Positions 20,400 to 32,269 of a stretch of 64,000 nucleotides of DNA are shown here, piece by piece (position 1 is the stretch's first letter; each line of letters starts with the position of its first letter). The notes under the pieces were generated by a model. That model saw only the letters and a list, made by a program, of their open reading frames with translations, had not been told where the DNA came from and ran no database searches. Made by a program: the position numbers and the translations under genes. This DNA is from Isochrysis galbana. Its lineage: Eukaryota > Haptophyta > Isochrysidales > Isochrysidaceae. Location of the stretch: NCBI GenBank assembly GCA_018136815.1, contig CM030940.1, forward strand, positions 1,128,113-1,192,112. The letters are read 5' to 3'.

Positions 20400-21935
20400 G
20401 ATTCCCCTATGCCGCCACAGGCGGGCGTTCGCCGCCGCCGCACAACGGCGGAAGCCGCCGACGCCGACGCGCGCGGGCACACTGTACTCACGCTCGCGTC
20501 GGGGCACGTCTCGTCGTACGTCGTGCTTGCGCAATTGGGCACTGCGCGGGGTCAGCTGGGCGATGCGCCAGATCCTCCCGCCGATTCCGCGCGACATGCG
20601 ACATGCCCTCCATGCGCGACTGGGAGTTATCACGGGGTGCCGTCATCTGCCAACACAATCCATTGGTCCTTACCGATAGAATCGTCTTTACCGATAACTT
20701 TGTCTGCCCGATTCCTTTTCATCAAGTCATCAGCCTCTTTCATCATGTGCACCACCTTCTGGACTCTTCTCTACATGCAATCATCAGCAGCTGTTTGATG
20801 CACATCGAGTTCTTAGGGTTCCCGAGTCATTTGCACATCGACTTCTAGACCTCGCCTTCATCTTGGGGATCTCAGCTCACTCTGGATCGACTTAGTGCAC
20901 CTAAGGAATCTCACCTTCATCAACACTCACGACGCTTCATCGGCTCATACTAAGGCATATACTCGCTCGCCGATTCCCTAAATTCTTGATTCCTTCTCTC
21001 TTCCCTCGCGCGCCTTCCTGTTTGTCTCAGAGTATTATCCAAAGAACCGCGGTGGGGTATATGTGAGGGTTTGTGCTCGTTGTGAGTGTTGTAGAATCAC
21101 CGTGCCCCAGGGGTATTAAACAAAAACCTTTTAATATTCTTGCCTCACACGTGCACTTAATCACTTTCTCGTGCAGCCACGCCCCCTTCCCTTCCTCACC
21201 CTCATTCCCCGCCTTGCGGCAACTCCCCTCGTGCTCTACTTAGGGGCTCGGGTCATGTGGGGGGTCCGAGCGGAGCGGGGTGCACCTGTCCTCAGCGGCG
21301 TGTTCTCAACTCCCTCATGTGCTACTCATGGGCCATGGGCCATGGGCCGGACTCAAGCAAGGCGGGGGAGTCACTCACCGACGCAATGGATTATCGTGGA
21401 GTAGAGGGGGTTCGCGGGGGGTGGGGGGGGGGAGGGCAGGTAAGGGTGGTTCCTGGGGAATCCTTGGACACCCGGGAGCGGTGGAAAATAGTGGTTATAA
21501 AGCAAAAGCGTGAGCCGTTCGTGAGTGATGAGTGACCGGTGACCGGGCTATGGGCTATCTGTGTGCAGTACCTTGGTGCGCAAGGTCTTGGAAAGGATGT
21601 CTGAGTAGTTCGTGGCCCTGATTAGGGAGTCCGCAGTGCGTAGGCTGGGTTGCATAATACTTCCATCGAACAAAAAATAGAGTAGAGTGTTTGACCGCCC
21701 TAGCCCTAGCAGCTACAGCTACAGTTCCGGCAACAGCATGGTCTAGGTTTGTGAACAGTATGTATTGTGCATCCCAATGACCGGCGGCCGAACGGCGTTG
21801 AGCTGTCTAAACTCAAGATTAAGACCTTCGTAGACGTTTCGACTAGCAATAGAAGTCGTCATACTGATCCCACACTGACGCTAATATCGTACAAGCGTGT
21901 AAAATATGCAGACCATCAATGACGGGAGGATCTCT
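20400..21935. other. Intergenic with LINE 3'-UTR-like and dispersed repeat fragments
   Basis: No gene supported. About 21170-21250 resembles LINE 3' flank sequence near 4925-4970 (CCTTGCGGC, CCCCTCGTGCTCTAC, TAGGGGCT). About 21365-21550 is a copy of the block also present at 23870-24030 (CTCACCGACGC, AATCCTTGGACACCC, GGTGGAAAATAGTGGTT). The rest is unrecognised. Confidence 0.4.
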
Positions 21936-22657
21936 TCACTCACCCTCACCCTTTTCTCCTGCGACTCGCTTGAATTCGCTCATATTCGTCGTCGCCACAG
22001 ACGTGCCCCACAGCCGAAGACCCGATATCGCAGATACGTCGCCGTCTCCCTGATTTGAGTGTATAAAAAAAGTGAGTGTTTGCACCGACTGGAATTTGAC
22101 AAAGCGTAGCTCGATGCGTGAACCGAACTGCTCCGGTGTGAGTTCGAGCTCTTGCTCAGCAGGGCGACTCTCGGCATCTTCAAAGCCGAGAGTTTTACAA
22201 TTCACAAAAAACTTGACACCTTTAGGCGCCCTGTCATCGTCTGGAGCGTCGATTTGGAAGGAATGGACCTTTGTCGTTGACTTGAAGGCAATGGTGATCA
22301 AGAGCTGAGCCAAGAAAGGGACAGGGGGAAGGTTGGGAGCGAGAGAGCTGCGCGTGGAGGGAGAACGAGAGCAGAGCGACCAAAAAGCTTCGGCAGGGAG
22401 ATGCAAAGGCGGCGGCCCCGCGGCTTCAGGCGCACCTGCTCATCAGCGTCGCTCTCGAGCAGCAGGTCAGGCTGGTCACGCAGCCCCTGCTTAGCCACCC
22501 GCCCGACGCCGTCCTTGGAGACGGCGTTGAGGACTTCGCATGAGCCCCACTCGATTTCCTCGAGCAGATCGGTCATTGCCGCCGCACCGTACGCCGCGGG
22601 CTTCTGCTCTGGCGCCGGCGCCGGCGCACTGGCATCTGGAGCGAGCTTGGAGGACAT
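21936..22657 (-). CDS. PITH-domain protein
   Basis: Two exons, 22436-22657 and 21936-22304, joined across a 131-bp GT-AG intron, give 196 residues. The PITH domain is named after the proteasome-interacting C-terminal part of thioredoxin-like TXNL1, and is also found alone in PITHD1-type proteins. This protein has no thioredoxin domain, so it is of the stand-alone type. Supporting residues: LLEEIEWGSCEVLNA at the start of the domain, SDADEQ at the exon junction, LLITIAFKSTTKVHSFQI, APKGVKFFVNCKTLGFEDAE, and a C-terminal GLRLWGTSVATTNMSEFKRV. A low-complexity Ala/Pro segment (residues 7-21) precedes it. The start is the first ATG in frame, downstream of a G-run at 22680-22693. Confidence 0.9.
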
Positions 22658-22796
22658 GCCCGCGGGGAGGGGATGGGCCGGGGGGGGGGGGGGCAGCCCC
22701 TGTCAGAATTTTTTTGTTGCGGGAGTATAATACTACTACCTCCGTTCCAAAACTGAGATGCCTCGCACGCTTTGGGTTGACTGGTTGATTAAAGTA

Positions 22797-23090
22797 AAAT
22801 AATCAATGTTATATCCTAGCCAACCCCACTAGCTAATTGGACACAACTTTTCCGTCCCGGAATCCCGCCATGCCTGACGAGCCAGGTGTCCGAGTGCTAC
22901 CGTGTCCTCCCCTCAGTGCCAGTGCACCGCACCGACCCCGCGCACCCCAGCACGTCCTCTCCTCGAGTCCACGCTGGGGGAAAACCCCTTTCGGGTAAAA
23001 ACAACGCAGGGGGGGGGGGCACTCGTGAGATAGGAGCCCAAAAGCGCTACTCCCTCTCGCCAAGGCGAGTGGCCGCGGCGGGCCGCGCCC
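22797..23090 (-). mobile_element. SINE-like element, 5'-truncated copy with 3' end
   Basis: On the minus strand it matches the last third of the 869-bp element at 45864-46732, ending GGATATAACATTGATTATT at 22797. It shares GGGGTTTTCCCCCAGCGTGG and the GTCCAATTAGCTAGTGGGG block. It is 5'-truncated, as expected for target-primed reverse transcription. I could not find a clear target-site duplication. Confidence 0.7.
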
Positions 23091-24338
23091 CTTATAGCCC
23101 GGTCACCGGTCACTCACTATGGGGGTGCGGAGGGCACCAGCTGCAATGGGTGAATGACGGGCTAAATAAGCTCCGAATCACGCCTGAATGCCCAACATTC
23201 GAACACAATACGGCGCGCTGCCGGCACTTTCACGTTCATCCACTTGCACTGGATGGCCCACTATGCCCAATTTCAAAAGGTGCCGCCCCAGAAGCCCAAT
23301 TTGTCGGCCCTGCGGCTTTGGCGCACGCCTTCGCGGTGAAGGCGGAGGTGAGAGGTGAACACGCCACATACCAGCACTCCAGATTTCGGATCAACAGTTG
23401 GCGCGAGCGTGTGGGGCCGGGCCAGGAGGCTTTGGGGGGCTCAAGGCAGGTCCTGAATGGCCCGGTTGCGACCGGCCCGCCGCGCCGCACGGGCACTTGA
23501 GGAGTTGTACCTTCAGGCGTCCGAGCGAGCGCTTGTCGACGTCAATGGGGCCGTGGCCCTGGGCGTCGGGCCGGATCGAATCGAGGCATTCCTGCGGTGC
23601 GAGGGGCCAGGATGGGTCAATACGAGTGTGTGCGACCCTTGAGCACCAGCGTGCGACCTACCCTTGACCCCCCACCCTGCTCGCGAGAGCTCTAGGCTCT
23701 GCATGGCCACCACCTCCAGGCCATTCTTCGGCCGATCGCGCGCGATCGGACGTCGCGGAAGCTCCGCGTTTCTAATAGTGATGCGCCCCACATTCACCAT
23801 TCCGATTCCCTCCCGTGAGCTCCCGCCTCAATCTCCCAAAAGAGCCCGCCACGCGCGGGGGAAGGGAGGGGGGTCCCTCACCGACGCCATTGCCCTTCGT
23901 GGGGCGGGAGGGGGTCGTTCGGAGGGGGGAGGGAGTTGGCGGGGCAGGTAGGGGGGGACCCTAAGGAATCCTTGGACACCCAGGGGAGGTGGGAAATAGT
24001 GGTTAAAATGAGTGAGTGACCGGGCTACCCCTTAACTCGCGTTCCGTCAAAAGAGGGCCAGGTGATAGTTTATAGTTTTGTTTTCGCTTAAAAATGTTAT
24101 GTGTTATGTTAGCATTGAGTTGGAAGGCGCGTGCGCATAGCAACTTTTCCCCCACGGTACCCCACCCCACTTTTCGGAACACGCCTAACACCTGCAGCTA
24201 AATAAATCTTCATCTTCTTCGTCTTTTTCTCTCATTGTCCTCGTCCTCGATCCTGTTGTCAATGTCGTTCTCCTGGCAGGCAACCAACCAGGTCGCTTGG
24301 CTGATCCTGGGTGACGAGGTTCGTGATGCGTGAGAGGG
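23091..24338. other. Intergenic with dispersed repeat (23870-24030)
   Basis: No gene supported; overlapping frames on both strands lack recognisable domains. The block 23870-24030 (CTCACCGACGCCATTG, AATCCTTGGACACCC, AAAATGAGTGAGTGACCGGG) is a repeat shared with 21365-21550 and partly 12775-12895. Confidence 0.4.
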
Positions 24339-25690
24339 AAAAAAAACATCTGAAGAATCTGGGCTACACACCTACTTTTTACGGGATCTCCCTTCACTAT
24401 CACCACCGCCCTTAACTTCCCTCCCCCCACCTCTTTCCCTTCCCCCCTTCATTCCTTTTTCTTCGGTTTCCGGGGTCCGGCCCTGGTACACTACCTAGGG
24501 CGTGGTTCGGAGTGTGGGGGCCGGGCAGGCCTTTTGAAATGTCTCTCTTGGAACTCGTGCCTGCTTGGGCTCGCGGTGGTCGCGTGGGTTTCCTAGGTCT
24601 TGCGTCGTCCTTAGGTGTTCCCTTTCTTTGGTCGTTGTTTTCCGGGTTTGTTCGCCCTAGCTTCGCTGCTCCCTGTTTTCCTCGACAGCGTGTGCTATCC
24701 TCAGCTTGGTCGCTAGCTCCACTAGCTCCTCGCTTGGTTTAAGCCCACCCTCGTCGTTCATGTTATAAACGGGTCTCAGAAGGTCATTTATGTCTATCCT
24801 CTTCTTGGGTTGTCTTCCCATACCCGCTTGGGCAGTTCTTGCCGAGTCGGTTTCGTGTGGCCAAAGAGTAGTGAGTAGTGCTTTACTTAATGTGGTGTAT
24901 CTTTCTATTACTATTATTCGTATCAGTATTGATTCTTCCGAGAAGTCTACACCGTCATTATGAATTCTATAAAAGTCTGTGATGATATATCTCCATGCTA
25001 GTAGATATAATGCGTAGATCGCCTTCGGGGCGTCTCCTCTTGGTGGGAAGATGAAAAGGTTATCTATTATTTTTATTTTGTCCTCCCTGCTTCTTTCCTT
25101 TTTAGGTGTAAAGCGCGCAACTTTATTTAGCTCGTCTAGAATCTTGGTTATCCCAGGGCATTCTCGCCTAAGTGAGTCGAGGATTCATCCGCCTCCCCAC
25201 ATATGCGACACGTAGACACGTATGGATTCTGTCCGGGAAGCGATTGTATTTGTATGTGCCCACCCGCCTATGCGTTATGTGTTTGAAGTGCAGGTGCATG
25301 TCGCGAGCCGTCACCATCGGGGAGGTGTATAGCTTCGCTAGGTGCGCCCACGTGTCCTCGGGTATCTGGAGTTTCTCTTCCCATTTGGTTGGCCCTGTGA
25401 GGCGTTTACGTTTTTGCTTTCGTTCGTTCGTTGGAGGGCCTCGGTGAGGTGTTCCACCCCGGTGCCGTCTAGCGGCGTCTTCCCGTCTAGCGTGTATTCG
25501 TCCGCTAGTCCGCTAGCGGGTATTCGAGTCTCTTGTTTGATTTGTATCCTTCTCCCCATTGTGCCGGCGGGGAGGCGTCTAGGTTCGAGGGGGCATCGGG
25601 TAATCTTTTTCCAACTACAGACAGGCGTGACAGGTGTACCTAAGTATGAAAGTTCCGCCTCGTACCATACGCCCTTGATTTTCGCCCCCT
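24339..25690 (-). mobile_element. LINE 3' part (RT C-terminal region and 3' UTR), degraded
   Basis: Reading leftwards, a frameshifted coding remnant contains YLGTPVTP (about 25640), a TRDMHLHFKHITHRR segment (about 25300), then WRYIITDFYRIHNDGVDF (about 24985), like the copy at 5450. A non-coding 3' region follows and ends GTGTGTAGCCCAGATTCTTC-AGATG with eight T at 24339-24346. This is the same terminus as the element at 40946-42153. Multiple frameshifts and stops show it is dead. The 5' part is replaced by an LRR fragment. Confidence 0.7.
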
Positions 25691-25940
25691 TGGAGAGGAT
25701 CTGAGCAAATACCTTCATGAAGTCTTTGCCGATTTCGTTCCACCCAAGCCCAAGCCTTTTGAGACTGTGCCCCTGGGGTATGGCCTCAGCAAATGCCTTC
25801 ATGCGCCCTCAGGGCCAATTTCGTTGTACGCAAGATCGAGATGAAGGAGATTGTAGATTGTTGAGTACCCCCTTGGATATGGCCTCTGCCACCCGGATGG
25901 GCCGTCAGTGCGTAAGCTTACAGTCCGTGTGGAGCTTTTA
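25691..25940 (-). pseudogene. Leucine-rich-repeat gene fragment fused to LINE remnant
   Basis: Minus-strand translation near 25690-25800 gives GHSLKRLGLGWNEIGKDFMK followed by VFAQILSKG. This is a ribonuclease-inhibitor-type LRR unit. A preceding partial unit (VAEAISKGVLNNLQ) is separated by a stop around 25808. It runs straight into the LINE frame. This may be a captured or interrupted LRR gene. Confidence 0.5.
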
Positions 25941-26329
25941 CTAATATCAGTACTTACATCAGTACTAACATCAGCTTACGCTCTAAAAACAAAACCCATT
26001 ATAACTTATAACTTCTAACTTCTAGTCTTCTAGCTTCTAGTAACTAATAACACATATCACGTATCGCTACGACTACTAGTCCTCCGGCTCGTCGTCGATG
26101 ATCATCTCCAACTCCCACGGCAGCACCGCACTCTCCCAATCTTGAAGCACATCCTCCAACAACAAATTAGTGCGTGAGCACGTACGAGTCTCTCAACGGT
26201 GAGCTGCCCCAAACGGGCTTGCGCTTCTTTGAGTGAATCCAAGCTTCTACAGACCAAGAGCTTTCACAGCCAGAGGCGGAACAATTCATGGCGACGAGGC
26301 GCATCGCTGCCCAACACAAGTCAGGCCGG

Positions 26330-26432
26330 GTGGTTCCTCCCCCATGGCCCATTGCGAGGGGGAGGAGTGGAGAGAGGGGGGGGCTCGTGCCTCCCCCATG
26401 GGTCAACCAAGTACCAAGTATAAACTTAGTTG
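26330..26432 (-). mobile_element. SINE-like element, 5' fragment
   Basis: Minus-strand CAACTAAGTTTATACTTGGT hairpin, then GACCCATGGGGGAGGCACGAG and the GGGGGAGGAACCACCC block of the 869-bp family. It ends after about 100 bp. Confidence 0.65.
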
Positions 26433-26620
26433 ACTGATAGTTGGGAAAATCTGATGCTTTAAAAATTCTCATCATTGGTCACACCGCCACAGCCACAGTC
26501 TCCCGCCCAACCACACCCCGCCTCGCTGTAATGCGTCGGCGAATGCGTGGGAGCGCCGCGCAATTGAATATCCAACACACAACATCAATGTCATGTGTTT
26601 CGATTCATTGAATGTAACTA

Positions 26621-28443
26621 TCATGCACTAACCCATTTCAAAGAGCCGGACAGCAGCGTGGTCGATGGGAATGCCAAAGGTGAGGGTGATAACATCGTGA
26701 TGCGCTTCCTTTCAAGGTCCACCCGAGACACAAGGACAAATCCGGCCACAGGTGCAGCAAGGAGATCGTCGCATCTGAGAAGCAGCGGGACGGTGGCCCG
26801 GGCATCACGGCGATATGCTCAGCGGTGCCGAGGGTGAGAGAAGTGACACTGCAAACGCTTTCTACACGACAGCCAACCGGTGTGCTGCCACGATAAAACA
26901 CGAAGATCCACGACTGTCTGACAAAAATGCACCCACCGTTCCCAAAGTGATGCACACCCCTCCCCCGTCTGCTTTTGTCTCCGTCATAGTGAGACGTTTC
27001 AGGCCCCACACCTGCCTGTCGCGCTGCGCACTACCGCAAGGATAGAGTGCACTAGAGATGCCAATTGCGTAGAGGGGATGCGCGTCGCCACAAGTTGATC
27101 GCGCTGTGGAGCCATGCCGATGGGCAAGGCGGAGGCCGGCGCCGGTGGAGCTTCTGTGATCCGGTAGACCTATGATGAGGGAGCGGCCACCATTGAGAAG
27201 AGAGAGGCCAAGGCAGGCCCATGTGCGGGGAATGCGAAGGGAGAAGGAAGGGGGGGTTGAGCCAATTGAAAAGCCACGAAGACGAGAGCACCGACCTACC
27301 TGGATCGCGTCGACTTCCATTTCAGTGGCGTGCGGGCTGAGCGCACGGTGCAAACCATAGAAATACACATGCCATCTATGTGCGCGGGCATTGCTCTCTT
27401 CAACCATGTTCATCGAGATAGCACCACCACTTTTCGGCAGCTTCAGCACCTGTGGAAGGGTGCTTCGAGCGATCTTATGAGTGATTGTGCAAGATCATGG
27501 CATCGACCAAATGCCCCGCGCATGAGGGCTTTCTCACAGGTGCTTGCATGACCGCGTCCAGCATAGTGAAGATGTAGCAAGGCGCCAGAATCGGTTCGGC
27601 ATGGCTGGCTGAAATGGAGGGACTCACCGCAGGAGGCGGATTGAGCTGTGCAGCGTGAGACATGAGCTGCGAGTGCAGTCGATCATCGGCAATGACCACC
27701 AGCACATCGGCTTGAAAACTGGCAATCTGGTGTAGTAGCACATCAACCCCAGCGCCATCAATCCACCCGCATCCACTTATGAGAATACCGGAGTGACGCT
27801 CTGTGGGATGCGCCTCAAGGCGCTTCTCCACACCCTCGGCAAGCTTGGCGACGCGCTGCTTATACAAGGCAACGTCATCTTGTGCTGATGCATGCCCATG
27901 CCAGAAGGCAAGGGGTGCTGCGTCGTCTGTGCCACGCTCAATGTCAAGCGGCCAGCTCAAGCTCATCGCCGCCACCGCCCCGGGGAAGCCAATCGCGCCG
28001 CGGGAGACGCCGAGCTCGACGAGAACGGGCGCATCGCCTATCCTTGCTGCATAATTGGCCAGTATTCTGCATAGAGACGCCTTACCCGCGCCGTGCCCCC
28101 CGGCTATCAGCACGCGGGGGCCACTGGTGTTGTGTTGACGTGCTGCTACTCGCCGCTGCTCGAGGTCAGCATGGAGGTGCATGTAGCTATGCATCGGCGT
28201 CTCGGTCGCAACATAAGAATGCTGACACGTACCTTCGACGAGCAGGTTGCACCCGTGCCACGTGAAGATGGCCTCGTGCGTGGGCCCGGTGAAGACATAT
28301 GGCTTCTGCAATGCCATTTCGGCGCCAAACAACTCGGCCATCCCGTTCATGAGCTGGACAGAGACCGAGTCACCGCTCGCGACCTCGAAGCGGAACTCCT
28401 GGCCCTGGCTCAGAGGTTGCGTGCTGCTGCTCCTCGCCTCCAT
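26621..28443 (-). CDS. CLP1: CLP1, pre-mRNA cleavage/polyadenylation and tRNA-splicing factor
   Basis: CLP1 bridges cleavage factor complexes in the nucleus; in animals it is also a polynucleotide 5'-kinase of the tRNA splicing machinery. Exon 1 (27628-28443) carries the N-terminal domain (FRFEVASGDSVSVQLMNGMA, FTWHGCNLLVEG) and the P-loop domain (RVLIAGGHGAGKASLCRIL, PVLVELGVSRGAIGFPG, ISGCGWIDGAGVDVL). Exon 2 (27300-27473, in phase) has VLKLPKSGGA and YFYGLHRALSPHA. A small exon near 27020-27090 (LYAIGISSALYPCG) and a last exon from about 26798 to the stop at 26621 (PVAGFVLVSRVDLERKRITM) complete the family C-terminus. Their exact junctions are not resolved. The Walker A motif is GGHGAGKA: the usual Ser/Thr after GK is Ala. 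Start ATG 28443 faces the PP4R3 gene. Confidence 0.88.
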
Positions 28444-28449
28444 CTCGAA

Positions 28450-29176
28450 GCGGTAGGCGAGGGGTGTGGGGAAGCCAGAGAGGAGAGCGGACGCGGGCGG
28501 CGGCGGCGCTGGCCTCGCCCCCGGGGCGGGGGATGCAGCTCTAACTTGTACACGGAGGGCCAGTCGCGCGGGAACTGTGGGTCACACAATACCGTGGGGG
28601 GAAAGGGTGAGGCGAGAGTGGCGGGAGAGGGGAGAGCACGACGCGGGCGGCGGGGCAGTGGGCGCGCGCGGCTGGGGGGAGAGAAGGGGAGAGGGGGGGG
28701 GGGCACGCAGCTCGCGGCGCCGTCTCAGCATGGCGTGTGCGAGAAGAAAGAAGAAAGCCGAGGAGAGAAGAGAGGGAGAGGTGCAAGATGCGCGGGATGG
28801 CCCCGCCCGAAGAAGAAGCCCTCTGTGTGAGTGGGTATCTATGTGTGTATGAGAGAAGTCGAGGGGGAAGGAGGGGAAGGAGGGGTGTGGGTCGTTTCTC
28901 GGGGAAGAAGAGAGAGGGAGAGAGAGAGGGAGAGGGAAAAGGGGGGAGGGGGGGGCACACGCGCGCGCGAGTGGGAGGGGCGGGGCGGGGGAGAGAGAGA
29001 GGGGGAGAGGGGGGAGAGGGGGGGGGGAAACAGAGAGAGAGGGGGGAGAGCGGGGAGGGGGGGGGGGGGGGAGCGGAGAAGGGGCCCGCGCGAGGGAGAG
29101 AATGCTGTCCCTCTGCTGCTGAGCCTGCGCGCACCCTCCCCCCACACTGGCGGCCGCACAGCAGCGCGAGGTGGCA
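28450..29176. promoter_or_regulatory. Divergent CLP1 / PP4R3 intergenic region with purine tract
   Basis: The 733-bp gap between divergent starts (28443 and 29177) is strongly purine-biased on the plus strand (28600-28720 and 28860-29095), with GAGAGA and long G runs. It is presumably a bidirectional promoter. Long frames on both strands are low-complexity artefacts. Confidence 0.55.
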
Positions 29177-32100
29177 ATGGAGGCGGCCGACTCGGCGCGC
29201 CATCGCGCCAAGGTCTACTGCCTCAACGCCAATGGCAATTGGGACGATCGAGGCACTGGCCACGCCGCTGTCCAGTATTCACCAGTGTGTGACGTTTGCC
29301 CTCCACAGCCCCCCGCGCCGTACGACGACTGCTCTGCTACAGCGTCTGCTGCGGGCCTGCCTCCCACCCGCGGCACAAGGCTGATGTGGGCTGCCGCTCT
29401 TGACTCACAGGCCGAGCAGGCAGCTTTCGTCGTTGTCATCAGTGAGGATGAGGGACACCAGACGCTGCTGCAGGCGCGCGTGCACATGGAAGACATCTAC
29501 CAGCGACAGCAAGGTGTGCGCCCTCTCGCCCAGTCAGGCAGTCCAGCAGAGCTCGGCGAGCACACAAGCCTAGCTGAGATGCGCATGCGGCGTCTCGGGC
29601 CTTCATCGGAGGAGGCCCCCGGCTCCGTGCGACGCTGTGTCTGCATCAGCTGGAAATCCGCCTCACTAATTTGTCCCATCTACTCCTAACCCTTTCTGAC
29701 ACACTGCACTGGCCTCACAACCCGCAGAGACGATAGTCTCGTGGAACGAACCGGTCACAGGGGTGGACTACGCACTGAGTTTTCAGGACGCTGAGGGTTG
29801 CACGGACTTGTGGGAGCAGATTTGCTCCCTCCAGGGCAGGTCTCCTGATGACCGGGGCGCATCGGACATTGAGGCATCAGGGGCTTCATCCGGGTACGGG
29901 ATGACAGATACGGTGGTGGAGCTGCCGGCCGCGGAGCTGCGCAATGTCGCTGCAATTGCCGAATTGATCAACGACATGCCAATGTTTAAGCGCCAACGGC
30001 TGGTGGAGCTAATCCTATCTTCGGATTACATCCCTCAGCTAGTGAAGCTCTTCGGTGTTGCGGAGGACCTGGAGCAAATGGACGATCTTCACCACATCTA
30101 TAGCATCTTCAAAGGGCTTGTGCTCCTGAACGATGGGAGCATCTACGAGCTGCTGCTCCGAGATGATTTGGTGATGCCAGTGTTCGGTGCACTCGAGTAT
30201 GACCCCGAGATGGCGGCTGGACAGCGAGCCGGGCATCGAGCATTCTTCGAGGGGGGAAAACGCTTCAAGCTGGTTATTCCCATCACAGATGAGACAGTGC
30301 TGAAGAAGATCCACCAGAACTATCACCTCAGCTTCCTGAAAGACGTTGTGCTGCCACGCGCGCTCGATGACAACGCGTTTGCGGCGTTGAACCAGATTGC
30401 CTTCTGCAACAACGTACACATTGTCTCGTCTCTGTCGAACGATTCCACGTTCTTCCAGTCTCTCCGCGACAAGATCGCAGATGCTTCTCAGGAACCTCCC
30501 GCGCTTCTCGACGCACTGCGGCTATTGCAGGAGCTCTGCACGATCGCAAAGCAGCTGCAGCTTTACAACCGTTCCAATTTTTATCGCAAGTTTTGCGAGC
30601 ACGCGTGCTTTGCCCCGCTCGCCGGTGCCCTGCGGCGGCCGCAGCCGGAGATCCGACTCGCTGCACTGGAGATCCTCTTGGCGTCGATCCAGCACGAGCC
30701 CTCGCTGCTCCGCCAAGCGATCGTGACGCAACGACCAGAGTATGAGCTCTGCCATGCTTTGATTTCGGTGCTCACCGGACCCGGGGGATCGGGCGAGAAG
30801 CCGCAGGTGGCTGAAGTGCTCAGAGCGCTTCTGGATCCCGAAAGCATGGCCGGGCGCGAGCGGGATGAATTCCTCAACCTCTTCTACGAGGAATTCGTCG
30901 ATAAGGTAGCGGAGCCTGTGACGGGCAAGGTCTTGGCGGGGACAGGACCACCTGTCAATGGGGAGACGCCTTCAACCAACGGGCCATCGGCCGCGGGCAG
31001 TGGTGATAACGCTGGCATCCAGGACGACATTCTCGACGATGTCTTGTCGGCAAGGCAGCATGTGTGCGAACTGCTCAGCTTCTTCGTAATGAAGCACACG
31101 CACCGGATTAAATACTTCATCTTGCGCAACCAGGTTCTACTCCGTGTATTGAAGCTGGTGCGATCTAGGGACAAGGGGCTAGTGCTCGGTGCGCGCCTGC
31201 CCCAGGCACAATGCCCGAGCTCATGTCGCCCTTGCATCAGAATAGTCTCAACCCCACGAGCTAACGCCATGCATGCTACCTCAAGAGGACTGTTTTTTCT
31301 CATATGACGTCACTGGTTCCTTTCTGCTCAGCTGCCATTCGGTTCTTGCGCACATGCATCGGGATCCAGGATGAGTTCTACAACCGATACTTGGTGAAGA
31401 ACCGATGCTTTGATTCGCTCATTATGCAGCTCCGGGTCAATGTGGGCCGGGACAACCTGGTTCATTCGGCAATTCTCGAGCTCCTCGAGTTCATCAGGAA
31501 AGAGAATGTACACTCCCTTGTAAGTCATCTCGCACACGAGTACGCGGAACCTTTCGCCGAGTTCACGCATGTGGACATCTTCAAGGGGATCATGCTTCGC
31601 GATGCTCAAAATGCGGAGTCGGGCGCGCATGAGGGCTCTGCCACGGGACCGGCGAGTGTTGCAGCGAGGCCTGTTGCTGCGGGCGACCCACCACCTGGGG
31701 GCCGGAGAGTATTTGGAGGCGACGACGATGAAGACTACTTCAATGAGTCCGACGACGACGAGCTGTCGGGGACGAACACGGTACCAGATTCGGTTGATGA
31801 ACGACAGTTCGTGCCACGGCCCATCTCAACAGTCGCTGACGACTCACCTGAGCGTGAGCTTCACCGCCTCGGGGTGGCCGCGCCACCGCGGCTTCCAGCA
31901 GTGCTTGAGATGGCTAGAAGAGGTGGCACCACCTCTCCGCCTCTCGGAACGCACTCGAGTTCACCACCACTACACTCGCCTCCTCGACTGCCTGTCAGCC
32001 CAACCCTTGCGCCTGCCCACGGCGCTGCCCCGAGCCTGGCTCTACCGCCCGCGGCAGCACCGATTGCGGACACACTTGTAGTGAATCCAATCTCTTGCAA

Positions 32101-32269
32101 AGAGGTAGGAAGCTCCAAGACATCCTCACAACCTGCGCATGGGAAGGAAGACGCTGGGCACGACGAGCGCGAACGACTCACGGGCAGCGATGTGGAGGCA
32201 TTGGGGAGGAAGCGGCAGAGAATCGAGGCCGTCGGGGGGGATACGGCAGAAGGTGAATGGTACACCTAG
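29177..32269 (+). CDS. Protein phosphatase 4 regulatory subunit 3 (SMEK/PP4R3)
   Basis: Four exons, 29177-29284, 29411-29513, 29728-31188 and 31332-32269, join in frame to 869 residues; all junctions are GT-AG. PP4R3 targets the PP4 catalytic subunit to substrates, including DNA-damage and signalling proteins. The N-terminal EVH1/PH-like domain reads RAKVYCLNANGNWDDRGTGH, then FVVVISEDEGHQTLLQ and SWNEPVTGVDYALSFQD. The SMK-1 domain follows (LINDMPMFKRQRLVELILSS, FCNNVHIVSSL). Then comes an Armadillo-like region with YFILRNQVLLRVL and GIQDEFYNRYLVKN, the latter nearly identical to other eukaryotes. The last ~200 residues are acidic and disordered (GDDDEDYFNESDDDEL), as in the family. ATG 29177 is the first in frame and gives the expected N-terminus. 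Confidence 0.95.

Noticed and set aside
28541-29263. Long open frames on both strands between CLP1 and PP4R3
   Set aside because: They are low-complexity translations of a purine tract (Pro/Ser/Leu on one strand, Gly/Arg/Glu on the other) with no conserved domain.
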